NCBI GenBank assembly: GCA_041795785.1
Contig: JBHBXR010000140.1
Span: 1 to 14,204 of the forward strand
Origin: CAJPST01 sp041795785
GTDB lineage: Bacteria > Pseudomonadota > Gammaproteobacteria > Enterobacterales > Pasteurellaceae
Direction: 5' to 3'
Length of the DNA: 14,204 nt
In this document: piece by piece, positions 7,093 to 14,204 of the stretch
Position numbering within the stretch: the first letter of the stretch is position 1
Layout: each line of letters starts with the position of its first letter
The notes under the pieces: generated by a model
What the model was told of the DNA's origin: nothing
The model's database searches: none
What the model saw: only the letters and a program-made list of their open reading frames with translations
Translations under genes and position numbers: made by a program

Positions 7093-7905
7093 ATGACCTA
7101 TCAAGCCATCGCATTTGATTTAGACGGCACTTTACTCAACAGTAAAGGGCAAATTTTAGACAGCAGCAAACAAGCCATTCGAGCCGCCCGTGACAAAGGC
7201 ATTAAAGTGATTTTAGTGACGGGGCGCCACCACACCGCCGTGAAACCTTATTATTACGAATTGGATTTAGACACGCCGGTTATTTGCTGTAACGGCACCT
7301 ATGTTTATCAACCGCAAACCGACGAAGTGTTAGTCGCCAACCCGCTATCCGCCGCGCAAGCGGAAAAAGTGATTAATGTGGCGGAACAATACGGCATTCA
7401 TCTATTAATGTATTCCCGCAACACCATGAATTATATGCAGCTCAATCCGCATATGGAAAAATTTTCCAAATGGGTGCAAAGTTGTGCGGAAAACGTGCGC
7501 CCCGACGTGCAACAAGTGGACAGTTTCCATCGTTTGTTAGCGAAGGGTGAAACCATTTGGAAATTCGTTATCAGCCATCCGGATCGTTCGCTTATGGATA
7601 AAGCGGTGGCAGAACTTCCGCCTGCCGAATTCAGCTGCGAATGGTCGTGGATTGACCGCGTAGATGTCGCCAACAACGGTAACAGCAAAGGCGATCGCTT
7701 ATTGGAATTGCTTAACCGTTGGCAAATCGATCCGCAAAATGTGATCGCTTTCGGCGACAACCACAATGATACCAGTATGCTGACCGCCGTCGGTTTGGGT
7801 GTGGCTATGGGCAATGCCGAAGACGAGGTCAAACGACAAGTCAAACGAGTAACGCTTTCCAATGACGAAAACGGCATTCAACAAGTGCTGAACGAATTGT
7901 TATAA
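7093..7905 (+). CDS. ybhA: YbhA-like HAD phosphatase (Cof type, probable pyridoxal phosphate phosphatase)
   Basis: This is a cytoplasmic HAD-superfamily hydrolase with a C2 (Cof-type) cap. The closest match by memory is E. coli YbhA (272 residues), which dephosphorylates pyridoxal phosphate and some sugar phosphates. Shared, YbhA-like stretches are VTGRHH, DTPVICCNGTY, CEWSW and GNSKGDRL. Catalytic motifs are all present: motif I DLDGT with Asp9 and Asp11, motif II Thr43, motif III Lys199, and motif IV GDNHND with Asp222 and Asp226. The ribosome site AAGGGAA before ATG 7093 supports the start. The gene stands alone between two terminators. The substrate is inferred from similarity only; Cof-type enzymes are promiscuous, so confidence in the family is high and in the substrate moderate. 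Confidence 0.88.
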   Translation: MTYQAIAFDLDGTLLNSKGQILDSSKQAIRAARDKGIKVILVTGRHHTAVKPYYYELDLDTPVICCNGTYVYQPQTDEVLVANPLSAAQAEKVINVAEQYGIHLLMYSRNTMNYMQLNPHMEKFSKWVQSCAENVRPDVQQVDSFHRLLAKGETIWKFVISHPDRSLMDKAVAELPPAEFSCEWSWIDRVDVANNGNSKGDRLLELLNRWQIDPQNVIAFGDNHNDTSMLTAVGLGVAMGNAEDEVKRQVKRVTLSNDENGIQQVLNELL

Positions 7906-7912
7906 CATTATT

Positions 7913-7949
7913 ACTCCCTAAAAGTGCGGTGCGTTTTTAGGGAGTTTTT
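7913..7949 (+). terminator. Phosphatase terminator with an uptake signal in the loop
   Basis: ACTCCCTAAAA (7913-7923) pairs perfectly with TTTTAGGGAGT (7935-7945), and the T run ends at 7949. The loop and inner stem contain the uptake core. It starts eight bases past the gene's stop. Confidence 0.9.
7921..7930 (+). repeat. DNA uptake signal sequence (inside terminator)
   Basis: AAAGTGCGGT spans the loop edge of the terminator. Unlike the pair after fdnI, it is single and is not itself the stem. Confidence 0.85.
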
Positions 7950-7974
7950 CATTTTAATTGCGCGTCAATATGAT
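7946..7974 (+). promoter_or_regulatory. Candidate promoter for the ydiJ-menI-hemH operon
   Basis: TTTTCA (7946-7951) and TATGAT (7969-7974) are spaced by 17 bases, about 50 bases before the ydiJ ATG and just behind the preceding terminator. The -35 match is only 4 of 6, so this is a guess from position and spacing. Confidence 0.3.
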
Positions 7975-8025
7975 AAAATCAGCGCCGTTTTCTATTTTAA
8001 TTTTTCGTTGCAAAGAGTGATTATC

Positions 8026-11000
8026 ATGCTGCCCCGTTTAAAAGATGTGCCCCAACTTTCCCCGCTCGTCGTCGAATATTTATCCGATCTGCAAACGCAA
8101 CATTTTGAAGGCGATATTGCCTCCGGTTACGCCGATCGTTTAAGTCTGGCAACGGATAACAGCGTTTATCAACAACTGCCGCAGGCGGTGTTGTTTCCTA
8201 AATCCGTAGCGGATGTGGTGCGCTTAACCAAACTGGGACAACGGGAAAAATATCAATCGCTCACCTTCACTCCGCGTGGCGGCGGCACGGGCACCAACGG
8301 GCAAGCCGTCAATAACAATATCATCGTTGATCTCTCCCGCCATATGACCGGCATTCTAGAACTCAACGTGGAACAGCGTTGGGTACGCGTGCAAGCAGGC
8401 GTAGTCAAAGACCAACTCAATCAATATTTAAAGCCGTACGGCTTATTTTTCTCGCCGGAATTATCCACCAGCAATCGCGCTACACTGGGCGGAATGATCA
8501 ACACCGACGCTTCGGGACAAGGTTCCTTACAATACGGCAAAACCTCCGATCACGTTTTAGGTTTGCGCTGCGTCTTAATTAACGGCGATATTTTAGACAC
8601 AAGTGCGGTCAAATCCGAGGCATTTTTTGATCATTTGGAACAACGTAATCTCACCGCACTGGGCAAAAAACTGCATCAGGAAATTTTCACCCGTTGTAAA
8701 GAAAAACGGGCGCAAATTATTCACGACTTGCCGCAATTAAACCGCTTTTTAACCGGCTACGATTTAAAAAACGTCTTTAATCAAGACGAAAGCGAATTTA
8801 ACCTGACTCGCATTCTGACCGGCTCGGAAGGTTCTTTAGCCTTTATTTGCGAAGCTACGTTGGATCTCACGCCGATTCCGCAATTCCGTACTCTGATTAA
8901 TATCAAATACGGTTCCTTTGACGCCGCCTTACGTAATGCGCCGTTTATGGTGCGCGCCAAAGCGCTATCGGTGGAAACCGTGGATTCCAAAGTGTTAAAT
9001 CTGGCGAAAGAAGACATTATTTGGAACTCGGTCAGTGAATTACTGACCGAGCAGGAAGATAACCCGATTTTAGGTTTAAACATCGTTGAATATGCGGGCA
9101 ATCATCAAAATCTGATTGAAAAACAAGTTGCCGCCTTATGCGCGGAATTGGACGCTAAAATCGCCAAAGGCGAAGACAATATTATCGGTTATCAAATTTG
9201 CTCCGATTTGACTTCCATCAAACGCATTTATGCCATGCGTAAAAAAGCGGTGGGGTTGCTCGGCAATGCCAAAGGCGCCGCCAAGCCGATTCCTTTTGTG
9301 GAAGACACTTGCGTACCGCCTGAAAATCTGGCGGATTACATTGCGGAATTTCGCGCCTTACTCGACAGCCATCAGCTGCAATACGGTATGTTCGGCCATG
9401 TGGATGCGGGCGTGTTACACGTTCGCCCGGCATTGGATTTGTGTGATAAAGCGCAAGTGCTGTTGTTTAAACAAATCTCCGATCAAGTGGTTGAACTCAC
9501 TCATAAATACGGCGGCTTAATTTGGGGCGAACACGGCAAAGGTATGCGTTCGCAATACGGTGAAACCTTTTTCACGGCGGAATTGTGGCAGGAATTGCGT
9601 TATATTAAATTCCTGTTTGACCCGCACAACCGTTTAAATCCGGGCAAAATTTGCACCGCACTTCACAGCGATCAGCCGCTCTATTCTATTCTGTCGCCGA
9701 TGCGTGCCGATAATGATCGCCAAATTCCGATTAAAATGCGCGAAGAATTTGCCGGCGCTATGAACTGTAACGGCAACGGATTGTGCTTTAACTTTGACGT
9801 ACACAGCATTATGTGCCCGTCAATGAAAGTCAGCAAAAACCGCATTTATTCTCCGAAAGGCAGAGCGACAATGGTGCGTGAATGGCTGCGTTTACTGGCG
9901 AATCAAAATGTAACGCCCGAGCAGTTGGAATTTCATCAATCCAACGTTAAATTAACGGATTTCATCGCCAAATTGCGTAACAGTCTGAACAAGTCGAAAG
10001 AATACGATTTCAGCCATGAAGTGAAAGCGGCGATGGATACCTGTCTCGCCTGCAAAACCTGCGCCAGTCAGTGTCCGATTAAAATCGACGTGCCAAGTTT
10101 CCGCGCCAAATTCTTCTATTTTTATCACAGCCGCTATATGCGCCCGGCAAAAGATTATGTGGTGGCGAACTTAGAAATCGCCGCACCTTATCTGGCAAAA
10201 CAACCGAAATTCTTTAATTTCTTCACCAACGCCAAATTGGTGCAACGTGCGGTGGAAAAAACGCTCGGCATGACCGACCTGCCTTTGTTATCCGCGCCTA
10301 ACCTGCAACAACAGCTCGTAGAAATCGGTTATCAGGGCAAATCTTTAGAGGATTTGGAAAAACTCACCGCCGCTGAAAAAGAAAATATGCTGCTGGTAGT
10401 GCAGGATCCTTACACGTCCTATTACGATGCCAAAGTGGTGGCGGATTTTGTCGCGCTCTGTCAAAAGCTCGGTTTTAAGCCGGTTTTACTGCCGTTTAAA
10501 CCGAACGGTAAAGCACAACATATCAAGGGTTTTCTCGGACAATTTGCCAAAACCGCTAAAAACCAAGCGGATATGCTTAATCGTACGGCAAAATTGGCAT
10601 TACCGTTGGTGGGTGTCGATCCCGCCATTGTGCTGTCATATCGTGATGAATATAAAGAAATCTTAGGCGCAGAGCGCGGTGAATTTCATGTGCTTACGGC
10701 GCACGAATGGTTGAAAGCGCAATTAAATTCATCGCTGTTGCAAACCGCATTAAAAAACTCGCTGAAAACCGACCGCACTTTAGCGCAACAATGGCATTTG
10801 TTCCCGCATTGCACGGAATCCACCGCTATGCCGAACAGCCCGAAGGAATGGCAACAGATTTTCAACGTCTTCGGACAATCATTGCAAATTGAAACCGTCG
10901 GCTGCTGCGGAATGGCGGGGGTATTCGGTCATGAAGTGCGTAATCAGGAAATGTCGAAAGCGATTTACGCTTCCTCTTGGGCGGTGAGATTAAACGGCAA

Positions 11001-11112
11001 AAATCCCGATTATTGCCTTGCCACCGGCTATTCCTGCCGCAGTCAGGTAAAACGCTTTGAACAATGGCAACCGAAACATCCGGTGCAAGCATTATTAACC
11101 CTATTGAGCTGA
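8026..11112 (+). CDS. ydiJ: YdiJ, FAD/Fe-S D-2-hydroxyglutarate dehydrogenase type
   Basis: This large oxidoreductase (1028 residues; E. coli YdiJ is 1018) matches YdiJ throughout; the E. coli protein is described as a D-2-hydroxyglutarate dehydrogenase. The N-terminal half is a VAO-type FAD domain with PRGGGTGTNG (83-92) and STSNRATLGGMINTDASGQG (147-166). The FAD-oxidase C domain has GHVDAGVLHVRP (457-468) and WGEHGKG (500-506). A cysteine cluster at 580/587/597 and a ferredoxin group at 673/676/679/683 follow. The C-terminal CCG-type domain has HCTE (Cys929), VGCCGMAG (Cys960, 961) and GYSCRSQ (Cys1004). I start at ATG 8026. The frame is open up to 7924, but that would begin inside the terminator, and the added residues do not resemble the family. 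It heads a tight operon with menI and hemH. The electron acceptor is not evident. Confidence 0.93.
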   Translation: MLPRLKDVPQLSPLVVEYLSDLQTQHFEGDIASGYADRLSLATDNSVYQQLPQAVLFPKSVADVVRLTKLGQREKYQSLTFTPRGGGTGTNGQAVNNNIIVDLSRHMTGILELNVEQRWVRVQAGVVKDQLNQYLKPYGLFFSPELSTSNRATLGGMINTDASGQGSLQYGKTSDHVLGLRCVLINGDILDTSAVKSEAFFDHLEQRNLTALGKKLHQEIFTRCKEKRAQIIHDLPQLNRFLTGYDLKNVFNQDESEFNLTRILTGSEGSLAFICEATLDLTPIPQFRTLINIKYGSFDAALRNAPFMVRAKALSVETVDSKVLNLAKEDIIWNSVSELLTEQEDNPILGLNIVEYAGNHQNLIEKQVAALCAELDAKIAKGEDNIIGYQICSDLTSIKRIYAMRKKAVGLLGNAKGAAKPIPFVEDTCVPPENLADYIAEFRALLDSHQLQYGMFGHVDAGVLHVRPALDLCDKAQVLLFKQISDQVVELTHKYGGLIWGEHGKGMRSQYGETFFTAELWQELRYIKFLFDPHNRLNPGKICTALHSDQPLYSILSPMRADNDRQIPIKMREEFAGAMNCNGNGLCFNFDVHSIMCPSMKVSKNRIYSPKGRATMVREWLRLLANQNVTPEQLEFHQSNVKLTDFIAKLRNSLNKSKEYDFSHEVKAAMDTCLACKTCASQCPIKIDVPSFRAKFFYFYHSRYMRPAKDYVVANLEIAAPYLAKQPKFFNFFTNAKLVQRAVEKTLGMTDLPLLSAPNLQQQLVEIGYQGKSLEDLEKLTAAEKENMLLVVQDPYTSYYDAKVVADFVALCQKLGFKPVLLPFKPNGKAQHIKGFLGQFAKTAKNQADMLNRTAKLALPLVGVDPAIVLSYRDEYKEILGAERGEFHVLTAHEWLKAQLNSSLLQTALKNSLKTDRTLAQQWHLFPHCTESTAMPNSPKEWQQIFNVFGQSLQIETVGCCGMAGVFGHEVRNQEMSKAIYASSWAVRLNGKNPDYCLATGYSCRSQVKRFEQWQPKHPVQALLTLLS
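8601..8609 (+). repeat. DNA uptake signal sequence (Hin type)
   Basis: AAGTGCGGT followed by CAAA lies inside ydiJ at a non-conserved stretch (TSAVKS). Confidence 0.8.
9655..9663 (-). repeat. DNA uptake signal sequence (Hin type)
   Basis: ACCGCACTT is the complement of the core. It lies inside ydiJ just after the FAD domain (CTALHS), a linker-like region. Confidence 0.78.
10772..10780 (-). repeat. DNA uptake signal sequence (Hin type)
   Basis: ACCGCACTT is the complement of the core. It lies inside ydiJ in a variable stretch (DRTLAQ). Confidence 0.8.
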
Positions 11113-11116
11113 TATT

Positions 11117-11536
11117 ATGACAATCTGGAAAAAAAATCTTACTCTTGAACAACTTAACCAAGCGGGGCAACATTGCGCCGTAGCGCATTTAGGCATTGAA
11201 ATCAGCGAACGGGGCGAAGATTATCTGAAAGCCGTTATGCCGGTGGATCAACGCACGACCCAACCGCAAGGCTTTCTGCACGGCGGTATCTCTGCGGCAT
11301 TGGCGGAAACCGTCGGCTCACTGGCAGGATTTTGTTGCGTAGAAACGCAACAAGCGGTGGTCGGCGTTGAAATCAACGCCAGTCATTTGCGCCCGGTACG
11401 TTCGGGATATGTCACCGCCACCGCCAAACCTGTCCGTTTGGGTACAACCTTACAAGTGTGGCAAATTGATATTCAGGATCAACACGACAAACTCTGTTGT
11501 GTGGCACGTTTAACCTTATCGGTGGTCAATCTCTAA
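11117..11536 (+). CDS. menI: Hotdog thioesterase, MenI/YdiI type (DHNA-CoA hydrolase)
   Basis: This is a small cytoplasmic acyl-CoA thioesterase of 139 residues (E. coli YdiI/MenI is 136). MenI hydrolyses 1,4-dihydroxy-2-naphthoyl-CoA in menaquinone synthesis. Visible family features are the N-terminal MTIWKKNLTLE, the MPVD segment, FLHGG with His55, and the catalytic Glu64 in ALAETVGS, with Gln51 completing the site. VVGVEINASH and QVWQIDI continue the fold. It starts four bases after ydiJ without a strong ribosome site and ends one base inside hemH, so it is translated as part of the operon. Relatives such as EntH/YbdB act on other acyl-CoAs, so the substrate is probable, not proven. The same neighbours are, as I recall, found in H. 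influenzae (HI1160-HI1163). Confidence 0.88.
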   Translation: MTIWKKNLTLEQLNQAGQHCAVAHLGIEISERGEDYLKAVMPVDQRTTQPQGFLHGGISAALAETVGSLAGFCCVETQQAVVGVEINASHLRPVRSGYVTATAKPVRLGTTLQVWQIDIQDQHDKLCCVARLTLSVVNL

Positions 11537-12501
11537 TGAACAAACAAAAAATCGGCGTTTTATTAGCCAATTTAGGCACCCCTGACGAACCGACCGCCTC
11601 CGCCGTTCATCGTTATCTCAAGCAATTTCTCACTGACGAACGGGTGATCGACCTGCCGCGTTGGAAATGGCTGCCGATTTTAAATTGCCTGATTCTGCCG
11701 AAACGCGCCAAGCGTGTAGCGAAAAACTATCAATCCGTTTGGACGGAACAAGGCTCCCCGCTTTTGACAATCAGCAAACAGCAGCAACAAAAATTGCAAC
11801 AATATTTCAATCGCCAACAACAAAACATAACGGTTGAAATCGGCATGACTTACGGCAATCCGTCCGTTCAATCCGCAGTAGAAAAACTGACCGCGCAACA
11901 AGTGGACAAAATCATCGTGTTACCGCTCTATCCGCAATACAGCAGCACAACCACGGCGTCGGTGCTGGACGCTTTCGCACAAGCCTTAAAACAACAACGC
12001 CGCATCGTGCCTTTTGAATTTATACATTCCTATCACTTGAACGAAGATTACATTCAAGCGTTAGTGGATTCCGTCAAAGTGCGGTTCAAATCCGACGAGT
12101 TTTTATTATTTTCCTTCCACGGCATTCCGCTACGTTATGAAGAACTGGGCGATTATTACCGCGAGCACTGCAAACAAACCGCATTAGAAGTGGCGCACCG
12201 CTTAGGTTTAATGGAAACCCAATGGGGACTGACGTTTCAATCCCGTTTCGGCAAAGAGGAATGGCTACAACCCTACACCGATGAGTTTCTACAGACCGCC
12301 GCCGCACAAAATATTCGGAAAATCGCCGTTATCTGCCCCGGTTTCGCCGCTGATTGTCTGGAAACTATCGAAGAAATCGACGAAGAAAACCGCGAATATT
12401 TCCTCCGCAACGGCGGCACCCACTTCCAATATATTCCCGCCTTAAACGCTGACGACAAACATATTGAAATGATGGCGAAGTTGGTGATGGGAAGGGTTTA
12501 G
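11536..12501 (+). CDS. hemH: Ferrochelatase
   Basis: Ferrochelatase inserts ferrous iron into protoporphyrin IX, the last step of haem synthesis, at the inner face of the membrane. The 321 residues match E. coli HemH (320) throughout: GVLLANLGTPD at the N-terminus, VLPLYPQYSSTTTASV, catalytic His195 in SFHGIPLRY, TFQSRFGKEEWL, and Glu276 in CPGFAADCLETIEEI. I start at ATG 11536, where the A is shared with the TAA of menI (TAATG), a typical coupled junction. The frame is open back to 11497, but that extension lies wholly inside menI and lacks family similarity. The gene ends the operon before a strong hairpin. Possessing hemH does not by itself show that the organism is haem-independent, since some Haemophilus use it with supplied porphyrin. 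Confidence 0.96.
   Translation: MNKQKIGVLLANLGTPDEPTASAVHRYLKQFLTDERVIDLPRWKWLPILNCLILPKRAKRVAKNYQSVWTEQGSPLLTISKQQQQKLQQYFNRQQQNITVEIGMTYGNPSVQSAVEKLTAQQVDKIIVLPLYPQYSSTTTASVLDAFAQALKQQRRIVPFEFIHSYHLNEDYIQALVDSVKVRFKSDEFLLFSFHGIPLRYEELGDYYREHCKQTALEVAHRLGLMETQWGLTFQSRFGKEEWLQPYTDEFLQTAAAQNIRKIAVICPGFAADCLETIEEIDEENREYFLRNGGTHFQYIPALNADDKHIEMMAKLVMGRV
12076..12085 (+). repeat. DNA uptake signal sequence (Hin type)
   Basis: AAAGTGCGGT followed by TCAAA lies inside hemH, coding KVRFK in a surface-like stretch. Confidence 0.83.
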
Positions 12502-12519
12502 TTGTTACACACATAAACA

Positions 12520-12560
12520 AAAGCGCTGCGGATATGTATACCCGCGGCGCTTTATTTTTA
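12520..12560. terminator. Bidirectional terminator between hemH and the RTX gene
   Basis: AAAGCGCTGCGG (12520-12531) pairs with CCGCGGCGCTTT (12542-12553), twelve pairs with one G-U, around a ten-base loop. The plus strand continues ATTTTTA and the minus strand TTTTG. It lies between the two convergent stop codons (12501 and 12570), so it can end both transcripts. Confidence 0.85.
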
Positions 12561-12569
12561 TACATACAT

Positions 12570-14204
12570 TTAAGCCAAGTTACCGGTTAAATAACGGTTT
12601 AGGTCTTGTAATTCCGTAATTGAATTCGACACTACAGCAGACACGCCGCTTTCTCCACCAAAAGCAGACATTGCGCTTATTAAACTATTCACCTGTCGTG
12701 CTACTTCTGCATCCATATCAGGCAACGGTGTAATTTTTTCCGTAATTTCACCATACCAAATATAACCGTCCGTTGGTTCAACTCCTCCCAATTGGTGTTC
12801 GCTACCTAAAAAATGTTTCAACACGCGAACTTGCTGCGTACTATCATTATCAACCAACATAACCAAATCATCACGGTCGCGATGGAAACTGAGTCGGGAC
12901 GAATCAATGTCTTTAAAGAATAAAATATCTTCTCCGCCACCTGTTTCAATAACATCAAGACCGCCGTTAGGGCGATAAAGATAACAATCGTTATCCGCTC
13001 CACCCGCTAAATAATCCGCACTGTCTTCTCCCCAAAGCGTATCCTCTCCCGTACCTCCAAGCAAAATATCATGCCCGGAACCCATACCGGTTTCATTGCC
13101 ACCCGCTAAGTAATCGTCACCTGCGCCACCCAACAATAAATCATCACCATCAGAACCGAATAACACATCATTACCGTTATCCCCTGATAACCAGTCATTA
13201 GCGGAGTTGACTTTGCTGTCATCTCCACCGGAAAGATAATCATCTCCTTCACCGCCTTCCAACCTGTCGTTACCGCCAAAACCTAAAATCGTATCTTTAC
13301 CTTCCCCGCCAATTAAATGATCGTCACTTCGTCCGCCTGCAATATAATCATCATTCGCGCCACCATGGATCATGTTTGTTAATGATTCATTTCCAATCAG
13401 ATTACCCGAATCATTACTGCCCTGATAAACGACTTTGGCTTCCAATTCCTGCTGATTTAACGTGGTACCGTCGACAAACTGTACTGTACTGATTTTATTT
13501 TGAGGCTCCCATTCAACAAAATGCTTATGCACAGTAATTTGGTCTTCGCCATTAATATGTTTCAACAACAAATTATCGCCTTCCCGATAATAACCAATAT
13601 CCGATGCCGCAATACCTTCTCCAAAACGAATAACATCATAACCATTCATATTATGTATATCATCCCGTCCGAAACCGCTATCAAAGTGATAAATCTCATC
13701 ACCGTACGATCCGTACAGTTTATCGTTACCGCTACCGCCCTCCAACACATGTGCCATACTCATTTCTCTGTATGAAGATACAACATTCCAGTCGTCATCA
13801 TATTCGTGAAGTAACGTATTTGACCCAAAAAGCGTTTCCAAAACATCATCGCCGGCACCACCGGAAAGAAACGAACCTTCGAAAATTTCCTCATCGTCAT
13901 CGTTGGTCATATATTCATTTGGTGGGGAATTGACAGCAACAATAGAAAGTCGGTCATTGCCGTTTTCACCATAAATCTTACCACTTCCTTTTACTACGTC
14001 ATTCCCTTCTCCGGCATAAATAACATCTTTATCAGTTACTCCGATAATCGTATCGTCATCCTCAGTACCTTTCACCGTCATTTGATTAATCATTTCCCTA
14101 TTCCAAATAGTTCCGTCGGCAAAGATGATCCTATCTAATGTCGGGTGTCCGCTAAATTGATATTCAACCGTTACAGTATTTTCAGTTCCTTCCTGACGTA
14201 TGAC
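12570..14204 (-). CDS. RTX (haemolysin-type calcium-binding repeat) protein, C-terminal part; 5' end beyond the window
   Basis: This is the 3' part of a large, acidic RTX protein, probably exported by a type I secretion system and folded by calcium outside the cell. The frame stays open to the window edge: upstream of the first ATG (14093) come 37 more codons including IIFADGTIWN, the typical end of a haemolysin-related calcium-binding domain. The visible 544 residues are therefore partial. Counting from that Met: GGxGxDxL-type repeats at about 27-50, 77-90 and 117-160; a haemolysin-related domain (LLLKHINGEDQITV to VQFVDGTTLN) at about 161-220; a long repeat block at 243-370; a second related domain at about 375-450; and a tail (about 459-507) with LISAMSAFGG and a Leu-ending terminus, the usual place of the uncleaved type I secretion signal. 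Its activity, in the missing N-terminus, cannot be told. No secretion genes lie in the window. Confidence 0.88.
   Translation of the reverse strand, partial: VIRQEGTENTVTVEYQFSGHPTLDRIIFADGTIWNREMINQMTVKGTEDDDTIIGVTDKDVIYAGEGNDVVKGSGKIYGENGNDRLSIVAVNSPPNEYMTNDDDEEIFEGSFLSGGAGDDVLETLFGSNTLLHEYDDDWNVVSSYREMSMAHVLEGGSGNDKLYGSYGDEIYHFDSGFGRDDIHNMNGYDVIRFGEGIAASDIGYYREGDNLLLKHINGEDQITVHKHFVEWEPQNKISTVQFVDGTTLNQQELEAKVVYQGSNDSGNLIGNESLTNMIHGGANDDYIAGGRSDDHLIGGEGKDTILGFGGNDRLEGGEGDDYLSGGDDSKVNSANDWLSGDNGNDVLFGSDGDDLLLGGAGDDYLAGGNETGMGSGHDILLGGTGEDTLWGEDSADYLAGGADNDCYLYRPNGGLDVIETGGGEDILFFKDIDSSRLSFHRDRDDLVMLVDNDSTQQVRVLKHFLGSEHQLGGVEPTDGYIWYGEITEKITPLPDMDAEVARQVNSLISAMSAFGGESGVSAVVSNSITELQDLNRYLTGNLA
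12984..13367 (-). repeat. RTX nonapeptide repeat block
   Basis: About a dozen imperfect GGxGxDxLx nonapeptides (for example GGEGDDYLS, GGAGDDYLA, GGTGEDTLW) lie in near-continuous register, giving a 27-base period at the DNA level. Two repeats carry extra loop residues (DDSKVNSAND and NETGMGSGHD). Each pair of turns is expected to bind calcium in a parallel beta-roll. Confidence 0.85.

Noticed and set aside
7924..8025. N-terminal extension of YdiJ
   Set aside because: It would start inside the preceding terminator, from a GTG-like or weak start, and does not resemble YdiJ; ATG 8026 gives the family length.
8653..8661. Further uptake signal candidate (ACCGCACTG)
   Set aside because: It mismatches the nine-base core at the last position and was not counted.
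9230..9520. Overlapping reading frames within ydiJ and other genes
   Set aside because: They lie within strongly conserved genes, have no ribosome sites or family similarity, and are shadows of the real frames.
11350..11358. ACAAGCGGT, the core of the other (Apl-type) Pasteurellaceae uptake signal
   Set aside because: Only one copy was noticed, inside menI coding sequence, against ten Hin-type cores, so it is taken as chance.
11497..11535. Upstream start for hemH
   Set aside because: The 13 extra residues overlap menI and lack similarity; ATG 11536 overlaps the menI stop in the usual TAATG way.
12984..13367. Possible CRISPR or tandem DNA repeat because of the regular period
   Set aside because: The 27-base period is imperfect and simply reflects nonapeptide repeats in the RTX protein; there are no identical repeats with unique spacers.
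14091..14093. ATG at 14093 as the start of the RTX protein
   Set aside because: The frame continues open to the window edge and the upstream residues form a recognisable domain end, so it is an internal methionine.

Overview
The window looks like chromosome from a naturally competent member of the Pasteurellaceae. The reasons are: Haemophilus-type DNA uptake signal cores (AAGTGCGGT or its complement) occur ten times; the gene order fdhD (divergent) / selenocysteine formate dehydrogenase GHI / fdhE matches what I recall for Haemophilus influenzae; and a second block, ydiJ-menI-hemH, is also typical of this family. The genus cannot be fixed from the sequence alone. The richer base composition suggests an Aggregatibacter, Pasteurella or Basfia-like relative rather than H. 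influenzae itself.

Layout. The left edge (1-141) is the 5' end of an ISAs1-family insertion sequence, with the transposase N-terminus running out of the window on the minus strand. Then come fdhD (minus) and, divergently, the three-gene respiratory formate dehydrogenase operon: a catalytic subunit with in-frame UGA (selenocysteine 196) and a Tat signal, a four-cluster iron-sulfur subunit, and cytochrome b. This operon ends in a terminator built from two inverted uptake signals. fdhE, the cytoplasmic/Tat-stage maturation factor, follows as its own unit with a terminator. Next is a YbhA-like HAD phosphatase, whose terminator carries an uptake signal in its loop. Then comes a tight operon: ydiJ (large flavin/Fe-S D-2-hydroxyglutarate dehydrogenase type), menI (DHNA-CoA thioesterase type) and hemH (ferrochelatase). 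A strong bidirectional hairpin separates hemH from the convergent 3' part of a large RTX (GGxGxD repeat) protein that is open through the right edge.

How the genes fit together. FdhD and FdhE mature the molybdenum-selenium enzyme encoded between them. The enzyme oxidises formate in the periplasm and passes electrons through four Fe-S clusters and two haems b to (demethyl)menaquinone. MenI acts in menaquinone synthesis and HemH makes the haem that the cytochrome needs, so much of the window serves anaerobic respiration. That last link is inferred from pathway knowledge; the sequence does not show it directly.

Most of this is ordinary core genome. The least ordinary parts are the RTX protein (modular, truncated only by the window edge), the insertion sequence abutting the fdhD locus, the uptake signals that double as terminators, and a visible change in leucine codon use inside the formate dehydrogenase gene. 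I found no convincing undescribed system.
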